In this document: in pieces, positions 53,801-63,497 of the stretch | Layout: each line of letters begins with the position of its first letter | Position numbering within the stretch: position 1 is the first letter of the stretch | Assembly: GCA_003116875.1 (NCBI GenBank) | Contig: BCKT01000011.1 | Coordinates: forward strand, 682,001 to 746,000 | Length of the DNA: 64,000 nucleotides | From: Takashimella koratensis | Lineage: Eukaryota > Basidiomycota > Tremellomycetes > Trichosporonales > Tetragoniomycetaceae | Direction: 5' to 3' | Translations under genes and position numbers: made by a program | The notes under the pieces: model-generated | What the model was told of the DNA's origin: nothing | The model's database searches: none | What the model saw: only the letters and a program-made list of their open reading frames with translations

Positions 53801-56656
53801 CGCGTCCGGCTCAAAGGTCGCGGCGGCGGCGAACTCGGTTCCTTCTCGAGCACGTCGGGCGGAATCGTCGTCAGCAGACGGCGCGTGCCCGCCTTGGTCG
53901 ACAGGGAGGTCGGAAGGGCATAGGGAAGGTCGGATACGACCAGGACAAAATTCGGCCATCTCGGCCCGCTCACCCCCCGCGTGACGGCACGCACGGCAGC
54001 GGCGGGACGTCTTGCCCCGGGCTAGGATAAGGCGGGCCGCGTGGATCGGAGACGCGTTGGTGTTTTCGTCAGTGGGCACGGACTGCTGACGCCTACCCGT
54101 GAGCGTGGACGCGACGGTCGGGGTGGACGGTGAAACGGAGATAGAGTTTGCTGTGGTCCTAGGTAGCGCAGGTAATGGCGTAGCGAGGGTCGGCGCCGGC
54201 TGGTCCCGCACAACGACTGGACTCGCATCGGCAGCGTTGAACCAAATACAGTGATTTCTCCTGAACCGTCCGGGACAAGCGATTGCACCCTCAGCTCGCT
54301 CGCCTCCCGCCGCTCGACACGCTTGGCACCCCCGGGCAACTCGAACTCGCCCCGAAGATGTCTGTTCCATCGCGTCCTGCCTAACCGTTGGCGTGATCAT
54401 CACCGTCGGGGAGATAGAGGCAGAAGATTCCCGTCGCTCCGTACGGATCTGGTGTCGCTCTGCTCGTGGGGTTCGGTCAATCAATCCTTCCACGAGATCC
54501 TCGTCCTCCCAATCGTCCTCATCCTCGTCATCCTCCTCCGCCTCCTCGTTCTGGCTCTTCGCCGCATCTGACGAATCCATATCGTCGTCACCCGATCCAC
54601 TCTCAAGATCGAGTTCCTCCTCTTCCTCCGAGCTCGAAGTCGCAGCCGACGACTCGTCCCCTCCTTTTGACCTAGACCTCTCCACGCTATTCGTCTTCTG
54701 TACGGGCGGCCTTGACGAGGGGGAATTAACCAGAGCAAATTCGTAGGAACAACGTGAGGCACTGAACCGGCCTTTACACCATACGTCGAGCTCAGCGCGG
54801 TCTCCACCGGCTTTTCGACACGCGACGCAGTGACGGAGAAGACCGTTACGGTTGTAGTGCAGTTTGGAAAAGTATCTATCTGTGTCGTTCGGGTCGGGTA
54901 TGAAGACGGGAGATTGGTGAACGATGGTGGACGACGGCAGTGAAGTAGACTGGGCAAGAGGGGTGAATTTGGCACGCGGGGTGGACTTGATAGATCGCTT
55001 GGAGGGTGCGATGGTATTGGAAAGTTCTCTCCAGTTGTCCTCATCATCGCTTTCATCGTCGATCTCGATCGGTTCTTGGTCCACAACACGTCGACCTGGT
55101 GTCGCAGCCCGGCGCACAAGGGTTGTTCCGCCTGTGTTGATTCGAGGAGTTTCATCTCTGGTTTCACGCTGTTTCCCCTTGACACGGCCAGATCTGGGCG
55201 GCGACGTCAATGGGAACACCTCTGTGTGTTCTGCGAACCGAACGCGCATGGACCCCGTCGACATTCTCGAAGCCCTCGAAATCCGCGCCACCCGTGACAC
55301 CCCCTGAACAGGCGAAACTGACGGGCCCGCGTCGTCGGGTCCCTCGTCCCGCGGGACCATGGAGAAAATGTCGTCCATTGAAATATTTGTTTGAGAGAAT
55401 CGGAGAGACGATGCTGATGAGACGAGTGCGGTGTGAGCTCGCAAGGATCGGCTGTTTTTGGTGATGAAGCGAGACAAGATGGGAGAGGAGAAACGAACGG
55501 GAACGTTCATGTTCACGTCCATCGAGTCGATCATGTTGTCGTCGTACCTCTGTTCCATGTAGCAAGTAGAGTCAGCGTGTGATGCTTTGACGGCCACTGA
55601 AGCAAGGGCGCAAGAAGGCATGATGTGGGATAACACCGACGGACTCACGGAGATGTCGGTTTCAACTGGGGCCGGTGTGATACGGCGCACTTCCTCGGCA
55701 TCCGAATCTTCCGCCGCCAACTCGTCGTCTGTCTGCTCGTGCTCGCTCAAAGGCTCTTCCGACGCCGTTATCGATATTCTCGTCCGCCTCATATGCGGCT
55801 CCAGTGCGTAGTACTCGTCTGCACTGTTATACGGGGACCCCGACAATGACCTCGTGAGTGACCGCTCCCTCCCGTCTTCGTCCGCCGCCAGTCGCTGTTC
55901 CGCATCGGCACGGAGGAACGCCTGAAGGTCCTCATCGTCCTCGCGCGTCCACGGTCGGGTCGGCGGCTCGGGTGACTCTGGAGCGCCTTGTTCATCAAGC
56001 CCCGACCTGTCCCCCCACTCGCCTAGCTCGTCCTCGTCCTCGTCAAACTGATGCGATTCCGGTCCCGTGCCGCCCACCCCACCGTCTAGCCCAAACAACA
56101 GCCCACCGCTCTCGTCATCTGAGACGTCCCCAAACTCGCGCCCTTGGAGCTGCCGCAGCCGACCGCGGTCATGGACTACCCGGCCAGTGGCGAGATCGAT
56201 CTCGTCGTCGTCCTCTGGTCGGATAGACCCGTACTTGTCCATGATCTGCTGCCATGTATCCACGCACTTTCGCGTCGACTGATACCGCGCCCGCAAGAGG
56301 TAGTCGTCATCGACCAAGAGCCGCTGCTGTGGTGTGGCCGAGCGGGAACGGGAGCGGGCGGAGACTGAATGGAGGAGTGGGGCGGTCGAGGCGCGGCCAT
56401 GGTGTGCGGTGAAAGAGGCGTTGGAGGGGGCAGGGGAGGAATGGAGGTGTGAAGGGAGCCGTGACCGAGTATGGGCAGCGGAGGAAGAGGAAGTGGGTCG
56501 GAGAGGAAGGGGTGCAGGTGAAGGATCAGGTAATGGCTGATAGTCGGTGAGCTTGAAGGGAGGGGGGAAGAACGGTCGGCGCGATGGACCGGCCTCGTCA
56601 GAGACCGAGAGCGAGGGAGAGTCCCTGCTCATCTCTGAGCTGAACCGAGGTAACAT
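50870..56656 (-). CDS. SCM3: Scm3/HJURP-type CENP-A chaperone candidate with six Cys4 modules
   Basis: Long reading frame; a phase-neutral 99-nt intron (55550-55648) starts GTGAGT and ends GCTGAC...ACAG, leaving 1,895 residues. At 120-175 lies the Scm3 core: TWQQIMDKYGSIRPEDDDEI, DLATGRVVHDRGRLRQL. Scm3/HJURP deposits the centromeric H3 variant CENP-A. Between about residues 575 and 1235 are six modules with identical spacing C-X2-C-X13-C-X8-C and a shared core AGG(E/D/K)RAE...C(P/K/A)GR, for example CRACRHAGGERAEMAEFCPG. Each has four Cys, so each could hold one zinc ion. Elsewhere it is disordered and Ser/Pro-rich, with an acidic run (nearly pure Glu/Asp) near the C-terminus then RARAKLRAARSRSRSQS. 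Fungal Scm3 proteins are known to carry extra, variable DNA-binding modules; this array is probably one. Start ATG at 56656 is the only good Met before the Scm3 core. Confidence 0.82.
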   Translation of the reverse strand: MLPRFSSEMSRDSPSLSVSDEAGPSRRPFFPPPFKLTDYQPLPDPSPAPLPLRPTSSSSAAHTRSRLPSHLHSSPAPSNASFTAHHGRASTAPLLHSVSARSRSRSATPQQRLLVDDDYLLRARYQSTRKCVDTWQQIMDKYGSIRPEDDDEIDLATGRVVHDRGRLRQLQGREFGDVSDDESGGLLFGLDGGVGGTGPESHQFDEDEDELGEWGDRSGLDEQGAPESPEPPTRPWTREDDEDLQAFLRADAEQRLAADEDGRERSLTRSLSGSPYNSADEYYALEPHMRRTRISITASEEPLSEHEQTDDELAAEDSDAEEVRRITPAPVETDISVSPSVLSHIMPSCALASVAVKASHADSTCYMEQRYDDNMIDSMDVNMNVPVRFSSPILSRFITKNSRSLRAHTALVSSASSLRFSQTNISMDDIFSMVPRDEGPDDAGPSVSPVQGVSRVARISRASRMSTGSMRVRFAEHTEVFPLTSPPRSGRVKGKQRETRDETPRINTGGTTLVRRAATPGRRVVDQEPIEIDDESDDEDNWRELSNTIAPSKRSIKSTPRAKFTPLAQSTSLPSSTIVHQSPVFIPDPNDTDRYFSKLHYNRNGLLRHCVACRKAGGDRAELDVWCKGRFSASRCSYEFALVNSPSSRPPVQKTNSVERSRSKGGDESSAATSSSEEEEELDLESGSGDDDMDSSDAAKSQNEEAEEDDEDEDDWEDEDLVEGLIDRTPRAERHQIRTERRESSASISPTVMITPTVRQDAMEQTSSGRVRVARGCQACRAAGGERAEGAIACPGRFRRNHCIWFNAADASPVVVRDQPAPTLATPLPALPRTTANSISVSPSTPTVASTLTGRRQQSVPTDENTNASPIHAARLILARGKTSRRCRACRHAGGERAEMAEFCPGRIRPSLCPSDLPVDQGGHAPSADDDSARRAREGTEFAAAATFEPDAAGDEKPSLRYLADRLMRSTKRGYRRCHLCFVAGGKRAELAEYCAGRVKPALCSFNPSPVRSRSRSKSRAATVGLGSPTTPMSVDGVRRAQTVDPIQVESAPGRLIRMRTARTASVNPVETSSFTHPRLQALLPPPTLTSTPAQVPVRAWAQAATPMTPTTPTEGVGKSRKGRPRKLCLQCLEAGGERRDSASFCPGRRSGVKCKYLDSGDVDGEPNRLMATAIANVASALNAAAVATSTVPTPGPVTVPTPPSSAEGLDDTDLHLASEQHEGPPEGARDQDSPYLPHLRRTAHSNHPDQVHYFTCRLCVAAGGERARYAKWCKGRNKWSKCRLEKRVGQSVPREGEREEVTSTAEGGVGDEGGESALRIRETRSGIELRTLAEGSKRGFKGKRGRGGRPSMAGRRQSSEMVQDATAGESAREANAIVVAQANRSRVIFTPPPAPSDSADAGGPTTTNITTSTTSTTTTSTTTASTANAGTDADRPASSQVDSIRPRPVTIAASQPSARRWWSTDLRDRGAPLGEKNSVDQGDTDYNSAMVSPLSLPPSSPPQSTSDIDKQPSKILADTVNAVHQRPTPPPSATPDAAGSSLSPSPSMVQVPFGASAAMRSALSTTQSLDEETDEELSPTPRFQAASFLLPRSPIHLPSSDPFERVAPHRHLPISSPATSRSPSANLSITSSPLVPPVARTGGIGGISLGAIASSPRMGLMLPPPVPNRASEGRGLSSPSRMLSRYTLNSDEPTSPTPRRGGTGSGVRYGRTLSESPLKRKAIEMDDDEEDSDDDVLGKYNDHEEEEKEEEEEEEEEEEDDDDDRPEIVYTTFTPAFLRARAKLRAARSRSRSQSVSMDTRRGRYSSPIPMARSSPGPIGFKSDPASKRTNRAGRSSLSFSSPLRSGPRPTTKISSSGSMTVDGLAEFDEGSISGFARKRSRLESRTEYVANGMDEDIGSELEWGLDDDAGDVGRLWRESSVVDRVG
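52800..54835 (-). repeat. Six-fold C-X2-C-X13-C-X8-C coding repeat in SCM3
   Basis: Modules lie roughly at 54835-54748, 54330-54250, 54003-53925, 53735-53670, 53275-53195 and 52880-52800 (minus strand). First Cys pairs read CVAC, CQAC, CRAC, CHLC, CLQC, CRLC. The residues between modules are long, Ser/Pro-rich and not repeated, so only the motif itself was multiplied or conserved. Confidence 0.88.
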
Positions 56657-57130
56657 GGTGAGGACCTCGCCGGTGTGAGCTGCAGACCGACCGCGCTACG
56701 AGGTGTTGGTGGGTCCTGTGAGTTCAATGGCTGCTCATGTCCCCGTTGTCGACTTTGGTGTCGCCGGTATCTGCGTCGGAGTCGTCGGTGTCTTTGTGAT
56801 TGTTGTTGTTGATTCTTATGATTTTCTGCTCACTTTCACTTTCCTGGACGCGTCCCGGCCATACAAGCTATCATCAGTCCCTCGTTTTCCCCCCATTTAC
56901 TCCACGACGTCCCCTGTCTACGGGTATTCGTTTGACCCTCGACGCTCGTCTCTCACTCTCTCTCCATCCCTCCCTAACCATCTCAGTCCCCTGCCTACCC
57001 CACCCGATACCGACCTGGGCCGCCTCTCGAGGGCTTGAAGACGGCGTCTGAATCTACGGTAGACGACAGACCATCGCTGTTCCGTGACGCGTAGTCCACA
57101 TTGGTTATCACGCGCTCGGGTCGCGGGATC
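56657..57130. other. Divergent promoter of SCM3 and the DUF1746 gene
   Basis: 474 bases between divergent starts. It contains TGTTGTTGTT and TCTCTCTC tracts. No TATA box or E-box palindrome seen. Confidence 0.45.
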
Positions 57131-58566
57131 ATGGCTTACGGCCCTCAGCGGCGGCATGCCGTCTCCTCGGTGAGTCCATCCTTCCATCAGAGAAGGCATC
57201 TTGTATTCTACGTTGCCTCATTTCAAGCCCTCTTTCATCTCTATACGTTCACTATACGAGGTGTATCCCCACTCACTTGATCACGCGGAATCCTCTCTCT
57301 TTAAATGTGAAATTGAGATAACGCTGACGACGACACAGCTTACAGCCACGATCCAGGCGCTAGCGCTCATGCAGCACCTCTACTCGCCGAGCATGTTCAT
57401 CTTCATCGCGCGTATCGTGGCTCAAGTCCGTGAGTTCTGCTAGCCCTCTTTCTCCCAACCCATGGACTAGAAATTTCCATCCTGGATCCGCGTTCAAGCT
57501 GACTTTGAGCCCCCTTCTCTCGGCAGAAATCACCGCGCCGTCCTTTATACACCCGAATAGATCGCTGCTCGCCCTCTCACTCATGCTGGGATCGATGAAC
57601 GCCATGGCTGTGCTCCTTCACCTGCTTGACTTTGCGAGCGGGATGAACAATGGCAAGAGCCTTATCCTGGACTTTGTCGGTCAAGGCAAGTCATTCTCAT
57701 CGCACGCATATTGCTTCTGCTGACCCGCCTCCAGCCAACCCGGCGAGCCTCACGCGAGTGCTTCTCCTCGACGTCGGCATCTTCATCCTCCAACTCACCT
57801 CCCTCGTCGTTTCATATATCAACACCCACGGCAAAAGTCTCCCCAAATCCATGTCATTCCACACCGACGACTTGTTGTTACCCCCCTCCGACTCTATATC
57901 CGGGATCGACATGGCCTCGTTCAAAGACCACGATGAGGATGAGCAGGATGACGGCGATATTGATCTGGAGAGCGGGATCCGGTCTCGGTCTCGCCGGAGA
58001 AGAAAGAATGTTGTCTACGAAGAGTTGTCGGGAGATATGCCAGATATCTGGGTCGACGATGAAGACGACCGTAAGTCTTTTCACCCCCTCACGCCATGTT
58101 CATTGCTGATCTTCATGTCATAGAATCCCAACTCCTACCCTCTATACCCAGCCGACGACCAGGATCACCTCTGGTCTTCTCTCTCCCTTTCACCCACCTG
58201 ATCCGCTTGATCGTTCTCCTCCCGGCCCCTGGGTACGCACCCCGCATGCTGGGCGGCGCGACGCCTGCTGGGACACCCCCGACGACCCCCGGTCCTGTTG
58301 AGGAAGAACAACAACGTCCTCCAGCACATACATCGCTCGTGGCGGCACTGGCGCTCGCGCGTATTCGAGGTTCAATGGCAGGCGAGGGTGGCGAGGCCTC
58401 CAATGCGGATGTGGAGCGAAACGCACGAGATGGGGTGGGTGAAGAACAGGATGATGATGGAGCGAACGATGAGGAAGGGAGAATAGGGACTGTCCGTGGG
58501 CTGGGACGACGTGGGAGTGGCCGGATACCTGGCGATTACTGGACATTAGGGCGGAGTGGAGGATGA
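57131..58566 (+). CDS. DUF1746 membrane protein, Dsc4-like (5 exons)
   Basis: Exons 57131-57169, 57339-57429, 57527-57685, 57735-58070, 58124-58566; 355 residues. The first half matches DUF1746: RRHAVSS, LTATIQALALMQHLYSPSMF, LLALSLMLGSMNAMAVLLHL, SLILDFVGQANPASLTRVLL, LDVGIFILQLTSLVVSYI, giving three to four membrane segments. In fission yeast Dsc4 has DUF1746 and sits in the Golgi Dsc ubiquitin-ligase complex that activates SREBP; I infer a similar role with moderate confidence. The second half is cytosolic, with an acidic stretch (DHDEDEQDDGDIDLESG) and a basic patch (RSRSRRRRK). Intron 3 starts with GC instead of GT (CAAG/GCAAGT). The last exon ends in Gly/Arg-rich sequence. Confidence 0.78.
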
Positions 58567-59204
58567 CGAGATACATTGTGCCAGTAGTAGGTATCCGAGG
58601 TGTTCTGTATTTTTTCTATCTTTCTATCCACCTGCAATGTATAGTAGCATGTGCATGTGCGAGGTGGTGTCAAGCATCTGCGACGAGATAGACACGGGCA
58701 TTTGCATGTGAGACTGGAAGACCGATCAAGCTGAGCACTTGGGTTTGTTACTTGTCTGTCGGTCTGTCGGCCGAAAGCGATGCTGGCTGCTAGTGCAACG
58801 TTGTTGATTAACCTTTGCCCCTGATTCGCACCTTGTCTGATTACTTTTTTTCTCCCTCTCTTCTCCTTTCTTCTCCCTCCCATCCCTCATCTGCGTCACC
58901 GCCTCACTCAGAGGATCCCCGCTCCCCCCTCGTCAGCAGGAATCCAGCACGCCCGAGGAGCTCGATCAACCCTTTCCGAGCATTGTCTTGGGTGTCGAAA
59001 GGCTAAGGTGGAGCTGTTCTGTGACGGATTAGCAAGCAAGTCGCGATCCTTTCACATTTACGAGTTGTCCCGCTGTCTACAGTAAATTTCCGTCGGCCGT
59101 CATCGATTCCGCTCTTCCCAGAAGCTAGCTCAACCTTTACGCATACTTGACGACCGATTCGTGCATCTCTCAACAAGTCCCAAGAGCACCACTTGTAGCC
59201 CACC
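58567..59204. other. Intergenic between DUF1746 gene and CCC2
   Basis: About 640 bases: 3' flank of the membrane-protein gene followed by the CCC2 promoter and leader (C/T-rich 58850-58930). Nothing else seen. Confidence 0.45.
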
Positions 59205-62200
59205 ATGTCGTCTACACGCCCGCGGTCTGGGTCATCGACATCGGCAAGCGGCGGCGGACACCGGTCTCGCACCTCCTCGGTCTCCGAGATGGTGACGTCG
59301 CTCATCCAGACTTGGACGTCGCCGAAAGCAAAGTTTGAAAGTCTACCTGGAGACGAAGGGAAGAGTGGGCCGAGTGCGAATGGCGGAGCGGGTGCTGGTG
59401 GACTCGGATTGGATATGAGTACCAAGCGCGTCGAGCTGAGAATAGGCGGTATGACGGTGAGTCGGATAGTTCAAGCTGTTCAAGTTCCCGACAAAGACAT
59501 ATTATATCAAGGATGACAAATGCTGACGCGACTTGTGTGCTCGGTCTTGATAGTGCGGAGCGTGCGTCGCGTCGATTGAGACGCAGCTGGGTCAACAGCC
59601 AGGTATCATTAGCGTCCAGGTATCGCTGCTCGCTGAGCGCGGTGTTGTTGAGTACGACGAGGCCTATGTCGATGACAAGGGCGCGGGATGGACGGACGCC
59701 AAGGTCACCGAGGAGATTGAAGATGTCGGGTTTGACGCCGAAGTCGTGGAGAAGAGCGAGGTCGTTGAGGTTGAGCTTCGCGTCTATGGGTAAGTCATAG
59801 TAGACCAGCCCAAGTCCGTTAGCTGACTAATCTCCCTCCGTTGACTTCGCTGCACCTTGACCTTTCGCCGTCTTGTGTAGTCTGGAGAACGCCGACCTCG
59901 TCCCGTCAATCGTTGAGACGACAACATCACTTGCCGGCGTACACACATGTATTCTTCCCTTCCCACACACGCACCTTGTCCTTACCCACTCTCCCGTTCT
60001 CGTCCCCTTACGCGCGATCGTGGACGCCCTCTCCGCCGCGTTCCCTCAACTCTCTTTCCTCCCCACCTCCTCCGCAGACCAATCTCAACTCGCCTCGCTA
60101 CAGAAACACCGGGAGACGGCGCTCTGGCGACGCAGTTTCGTCACCTCGGCCTGCTTTGCGGTCCCCGTCTTCGTCATTGGGATGTTGGGGATGTACCTTC
60201 CGCATTGGATGATGGCGTGGACCATGTGGAAGATCTGTACAGGGATCTATCTGGGAGACTTGGTCTGCCTCGCCTTGACGATCCCGGTTCAAGGGTGGTT
60301 GGCGAGGCGGTTCTACGTGAACGCGTGGAAGTCGCTCAAACATCGCTCGGCAACAATGTGAGCAAATTACACCTCTGTTTTTATACCTTGTCGTATGCTG
60401 ACACTGCCACAGGGACGTCCTCGTGGTCCTCGGAACGTCCGCGGCATTCTCCTACTCTGTCCTCGCGATGCTCTGCGCCATGTTCTCTTCGGACGCAGAC
60501 TATCGCCCGCAGACCTTCTTCGATACCTCGACAATGCTCATCATGTTTGTCTCGCTTGGGCGATACATTGAGAACCTCGCCAAGGGCAAGACCTCTGCGG
60601 CTCTGACCGATCTGATGTCGCTCACGCCCTCGTCAGCCACGATCTACGTCAACCCGCCTGCCGAGGGGGAAGAGTCAACCGCCACGCTCGACGGGTCCGC
60701 GCCGACACGCAAGATCCCGACCGAGCTCGTCCAGGTGGGAGACGTTGTCCTCCTTGTTCCAGGTGAGAAGATACCCGCGGACGGGACGGTCTTGACTGGT
60801 GCGACATCGGTCGACGAGTCCATGGTCACTGGTGAAGCTCTGCCAGTCACCAAGGCACCGGGCGCGCAGGTGATTGGAGGCACCGTCAACGGACTGGGGA
60901 CCATCACGTTCCGCGTTACCCGCGCTGGAGCCGATACGGCGCTGTCCCAAATTGTCAAGCTAGTGGAAGACGCCCAGACCTCGAAAGCGCCTATCCAGCA
61001 GTTCGCCGATCGCGTCGCTGGGGTCTTCGTCCCCGGTGTCATCGCGCTCAGCGTCTGCACATTCATTGTCTGGATGGCGATCTCACACGTGTGGCCTACG
61101 GGTCAGTTGCCCGACGTTTTCGATACCCCCGGGGTTAGCAAGTTTGGGGTTTGCCTGAAACTGTGCATCTCGGTCGTCGTCGTCGCCTGCCCCTGTGCGC
61201 TGGGTCTCAGCACCCCGACCGCTATCATGGTCGGGACGGGCGTGGGTGCGCGGAATGGGATCCTCATCAAGGGCGGTAAGGCGCTCGAGGCATGTAAAGA
61301 TGTCCGGCGCGTCGTCTTTGATAAGACGGGAACAGTCACCGTCGGCAAGATGGCGGTCGCCGAAGTCGCATGGGCACCAGTACCTCCAACCGCGCCACTA
61401 TTGCCTGATACTTCAATCTCTCCTACCAAGTCGGTCAAAATTGCGAATCCGTCCCTCGACTCTATTGGGCAACCCGCTGGACTCGGTCTACACGGCGCTG
61501 CGTCGCTCTCACTGACCACCGCTGCTGCGCCACTTCAGCGTCACACGGTCCTATCCCTTCTCGCTCTGTCCGAGGCGCGGTCTGAGCACCCGCTCGCCGT
61601 CGCTGTGGCGCTTTACGGCCGAGAAGTTCTCTCTTCCGCCAGCCTCTCTGCTCCCCAGGGCGAGGTGGTCGACTTTACCTCTGTCCCCGGCCAAGGAATT
61701 GACGCTGTCGTCCGCCTCCCCAATGGCCGCGCGGAGGAACACCTCCGAATCGGTCGAGCCGACTTCATCCTCTCCGACCCGTCCACGCCTTCCCAGTCCA
61801 ACGAGAAACACCCTATCGACCCCTTCAGCCCGCTCCCCACCCCGGCCCCGCGCTCCCCTTTCGTCGACACCCCAAAGGCAGTGGAATCTCTCCCGCCTGT
61901 TCTCCGCGACTTTCAGCTTGCACAGTCCCGCCTCTCCCGCACAGTCATCTTCATCGCCATCGTACGATCCGGTAGACCCGTGCCTGTCCTCGCGCTCTCT
62001 CTATCCGATGCACCTAAACCGTCGTCGGCGCAAGCAATCGCCGCGCTTCAGACTATGGGAATCAAAGTGACCATGCTCACTGGTGACGCGGAGGCGACGG
62101 CGCTCGCCCTCGCGCGCCAGGTAGGCATCGACGACGAAGACGTCTACGCGGGGGTCAGTCCGAAGGGGAAAGCCAAGATTGTGCGGGATATCATGGACCG

Positions 62201-63005
62201 CGAAGGCGGAGGTGTCGCCATGGTCGGAGACGGAATCAACGACTCTCCAGCCCTCGTAGCTGCCAACCTTGGTATCGCGCTCTCCTCAGGCACTTCTGTA
62301 GCCATCGAGGCTGCAGACCTGGTCCTCATGCGTTCAGACTTGCTAGACGTGGTCGCTGCTCTCGATCTAGGGAAATCGATATTCAACAAAATCAAAGCGA
62401 ATTTGGTTTGGGCAACTTGTTATAATATCCTCATGATCCCACTGGCCATGGGTGTATTGTTACCCTGGGGGATTCACCTGCATCCGATGATGGCAGCGCT
62501 CGCGATGGCGTTTTCAAGCGTCAGCGTCGTTTGCTCTTCTTTGACTTTGAAAGTGAGTTTGAGCCTTTTTCCTTTAACTGTTCCTCTGTTCTCCTTGTTG
62601 CCCTGTTCTACCACCCCTTTCCCTCTTCTCATCTCTACTCTGTGTTGGATCGGTCCGCTGACGTTTACGTTTCAGTGGTGGCGCCGACCACGTAGCTCGA
62701 TTCTGCCTGGGGAGATCTATCAATCCGGTGGTCTCATCCGTGGTCTATCTGAACTCTCGACCGAGTCTATACTCCTCGTAACTAGTGCCGCACGGGGTCT
62801 GGTACGTTTCGGCCAAGCTATCGAACGTAGGGGAAGTACACTCCCGCTCCTTCGTCGGCTCAGCCTGCGCCGCGCGTCGGCGGGTGGCGTTGGTGGGGTC
62901 GGTGGTGTTGGGTCAGGAACAGGGAGGCCAGGGAGAGCAGAGTACGAGGCGATTCCATTAAGCGCTGGAGCGGATGATGTAGAGTACGACGCGAGGATTG
63001 TTTAG
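59205..63005 (+). CDS. CCC2: Copper-transporting P1B-type ATPase Ccc2 (5 exons)
   Basis: Pumps Cu(I) into the Golgi lumen to load multicopper enzymes such as the ferroxidase of high-affinity iron uptake. Exons 59205-59456, 59554-59789, 59881-60357, 60413-62552, 62676-63005; 1,144 residues. N-terminal metal-binding domain with GMTCGAC at 82-88, cut by intron 1 right before the first Cys. Catalytic landmarks: [13 protein letters not shown] (actuator), ACPCALGL (copper site in membrane, about 577-584), [10 protein letters not shown] (phosphorylated Asp near 623), [40 protein letters not shown], then [11 protein letters not shown] in the last membrane segments. A second HMA-like segment ([20 protein letters not shown]) has lost its CxxC, so only one copper-binding repeat is functional. 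A proline/serine insert of about 60 residues sits in the nucleotide-binding domain. ATG in CACCATGTC. Confidence 0.96.
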
Positions 63006-63497
63006 GCTGGAGATTGGAAGCGGAAAGAAGAGGGTTTAAGAAGTAGTAGGTTGTAATCATTATTCATTCTGCGTGGACATTGTGCGAAGATCAGAGAAGA
63101 CGATGAGGTTGAAGAAGGGGTCCGTCGTTCTGTCGTTCTGTCGTATCTCTTCAGTAGCACTGAGCGAGACTTGATTTGGACTTTATGTATCGCTTTGACA
63201 TCCTAAAATCCGACGGAAGACAAAAGTTGCATCAATGGCTGATTCTAGATTCATCTGAGCTAGCTTGTGAGAGAAATCGATGCAGGAAGGACGACGTGAC
63301 AAGTAGCGCAAAGAGTGATAATTGTAGAAGTGTGGGTATAGGGAGCGTATAGAGCCCGGAAGGAAACTAAACATGGAAGAGAGTTGAGAATTCGGAGAAG
63401 GGTCTAGATAGTGTGGATAGCTTGGAAGAAGTTTTGGTCGTGTTGGTACATACAGTCGTAACGAGGACGGGGTAGTCTCCGTTCAAACATCAAACAC
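63006..63497. other. Convergent intergenic region, CCC2 and peptidase gene
   Basis: Nearly 500 bases between converging stops, AT-richer and purine-rich (GAAGAAGGGG, GAGAAATCGATGC). Only 3' flanks expected. Confidence 0.45.

Noticed and set aside
59947..60606. Open frame of 219 codons overlapping CCC2 exon 3-4
   Set aside because: It is a frame shadow of the CCC2 membrane segments and actuator region.
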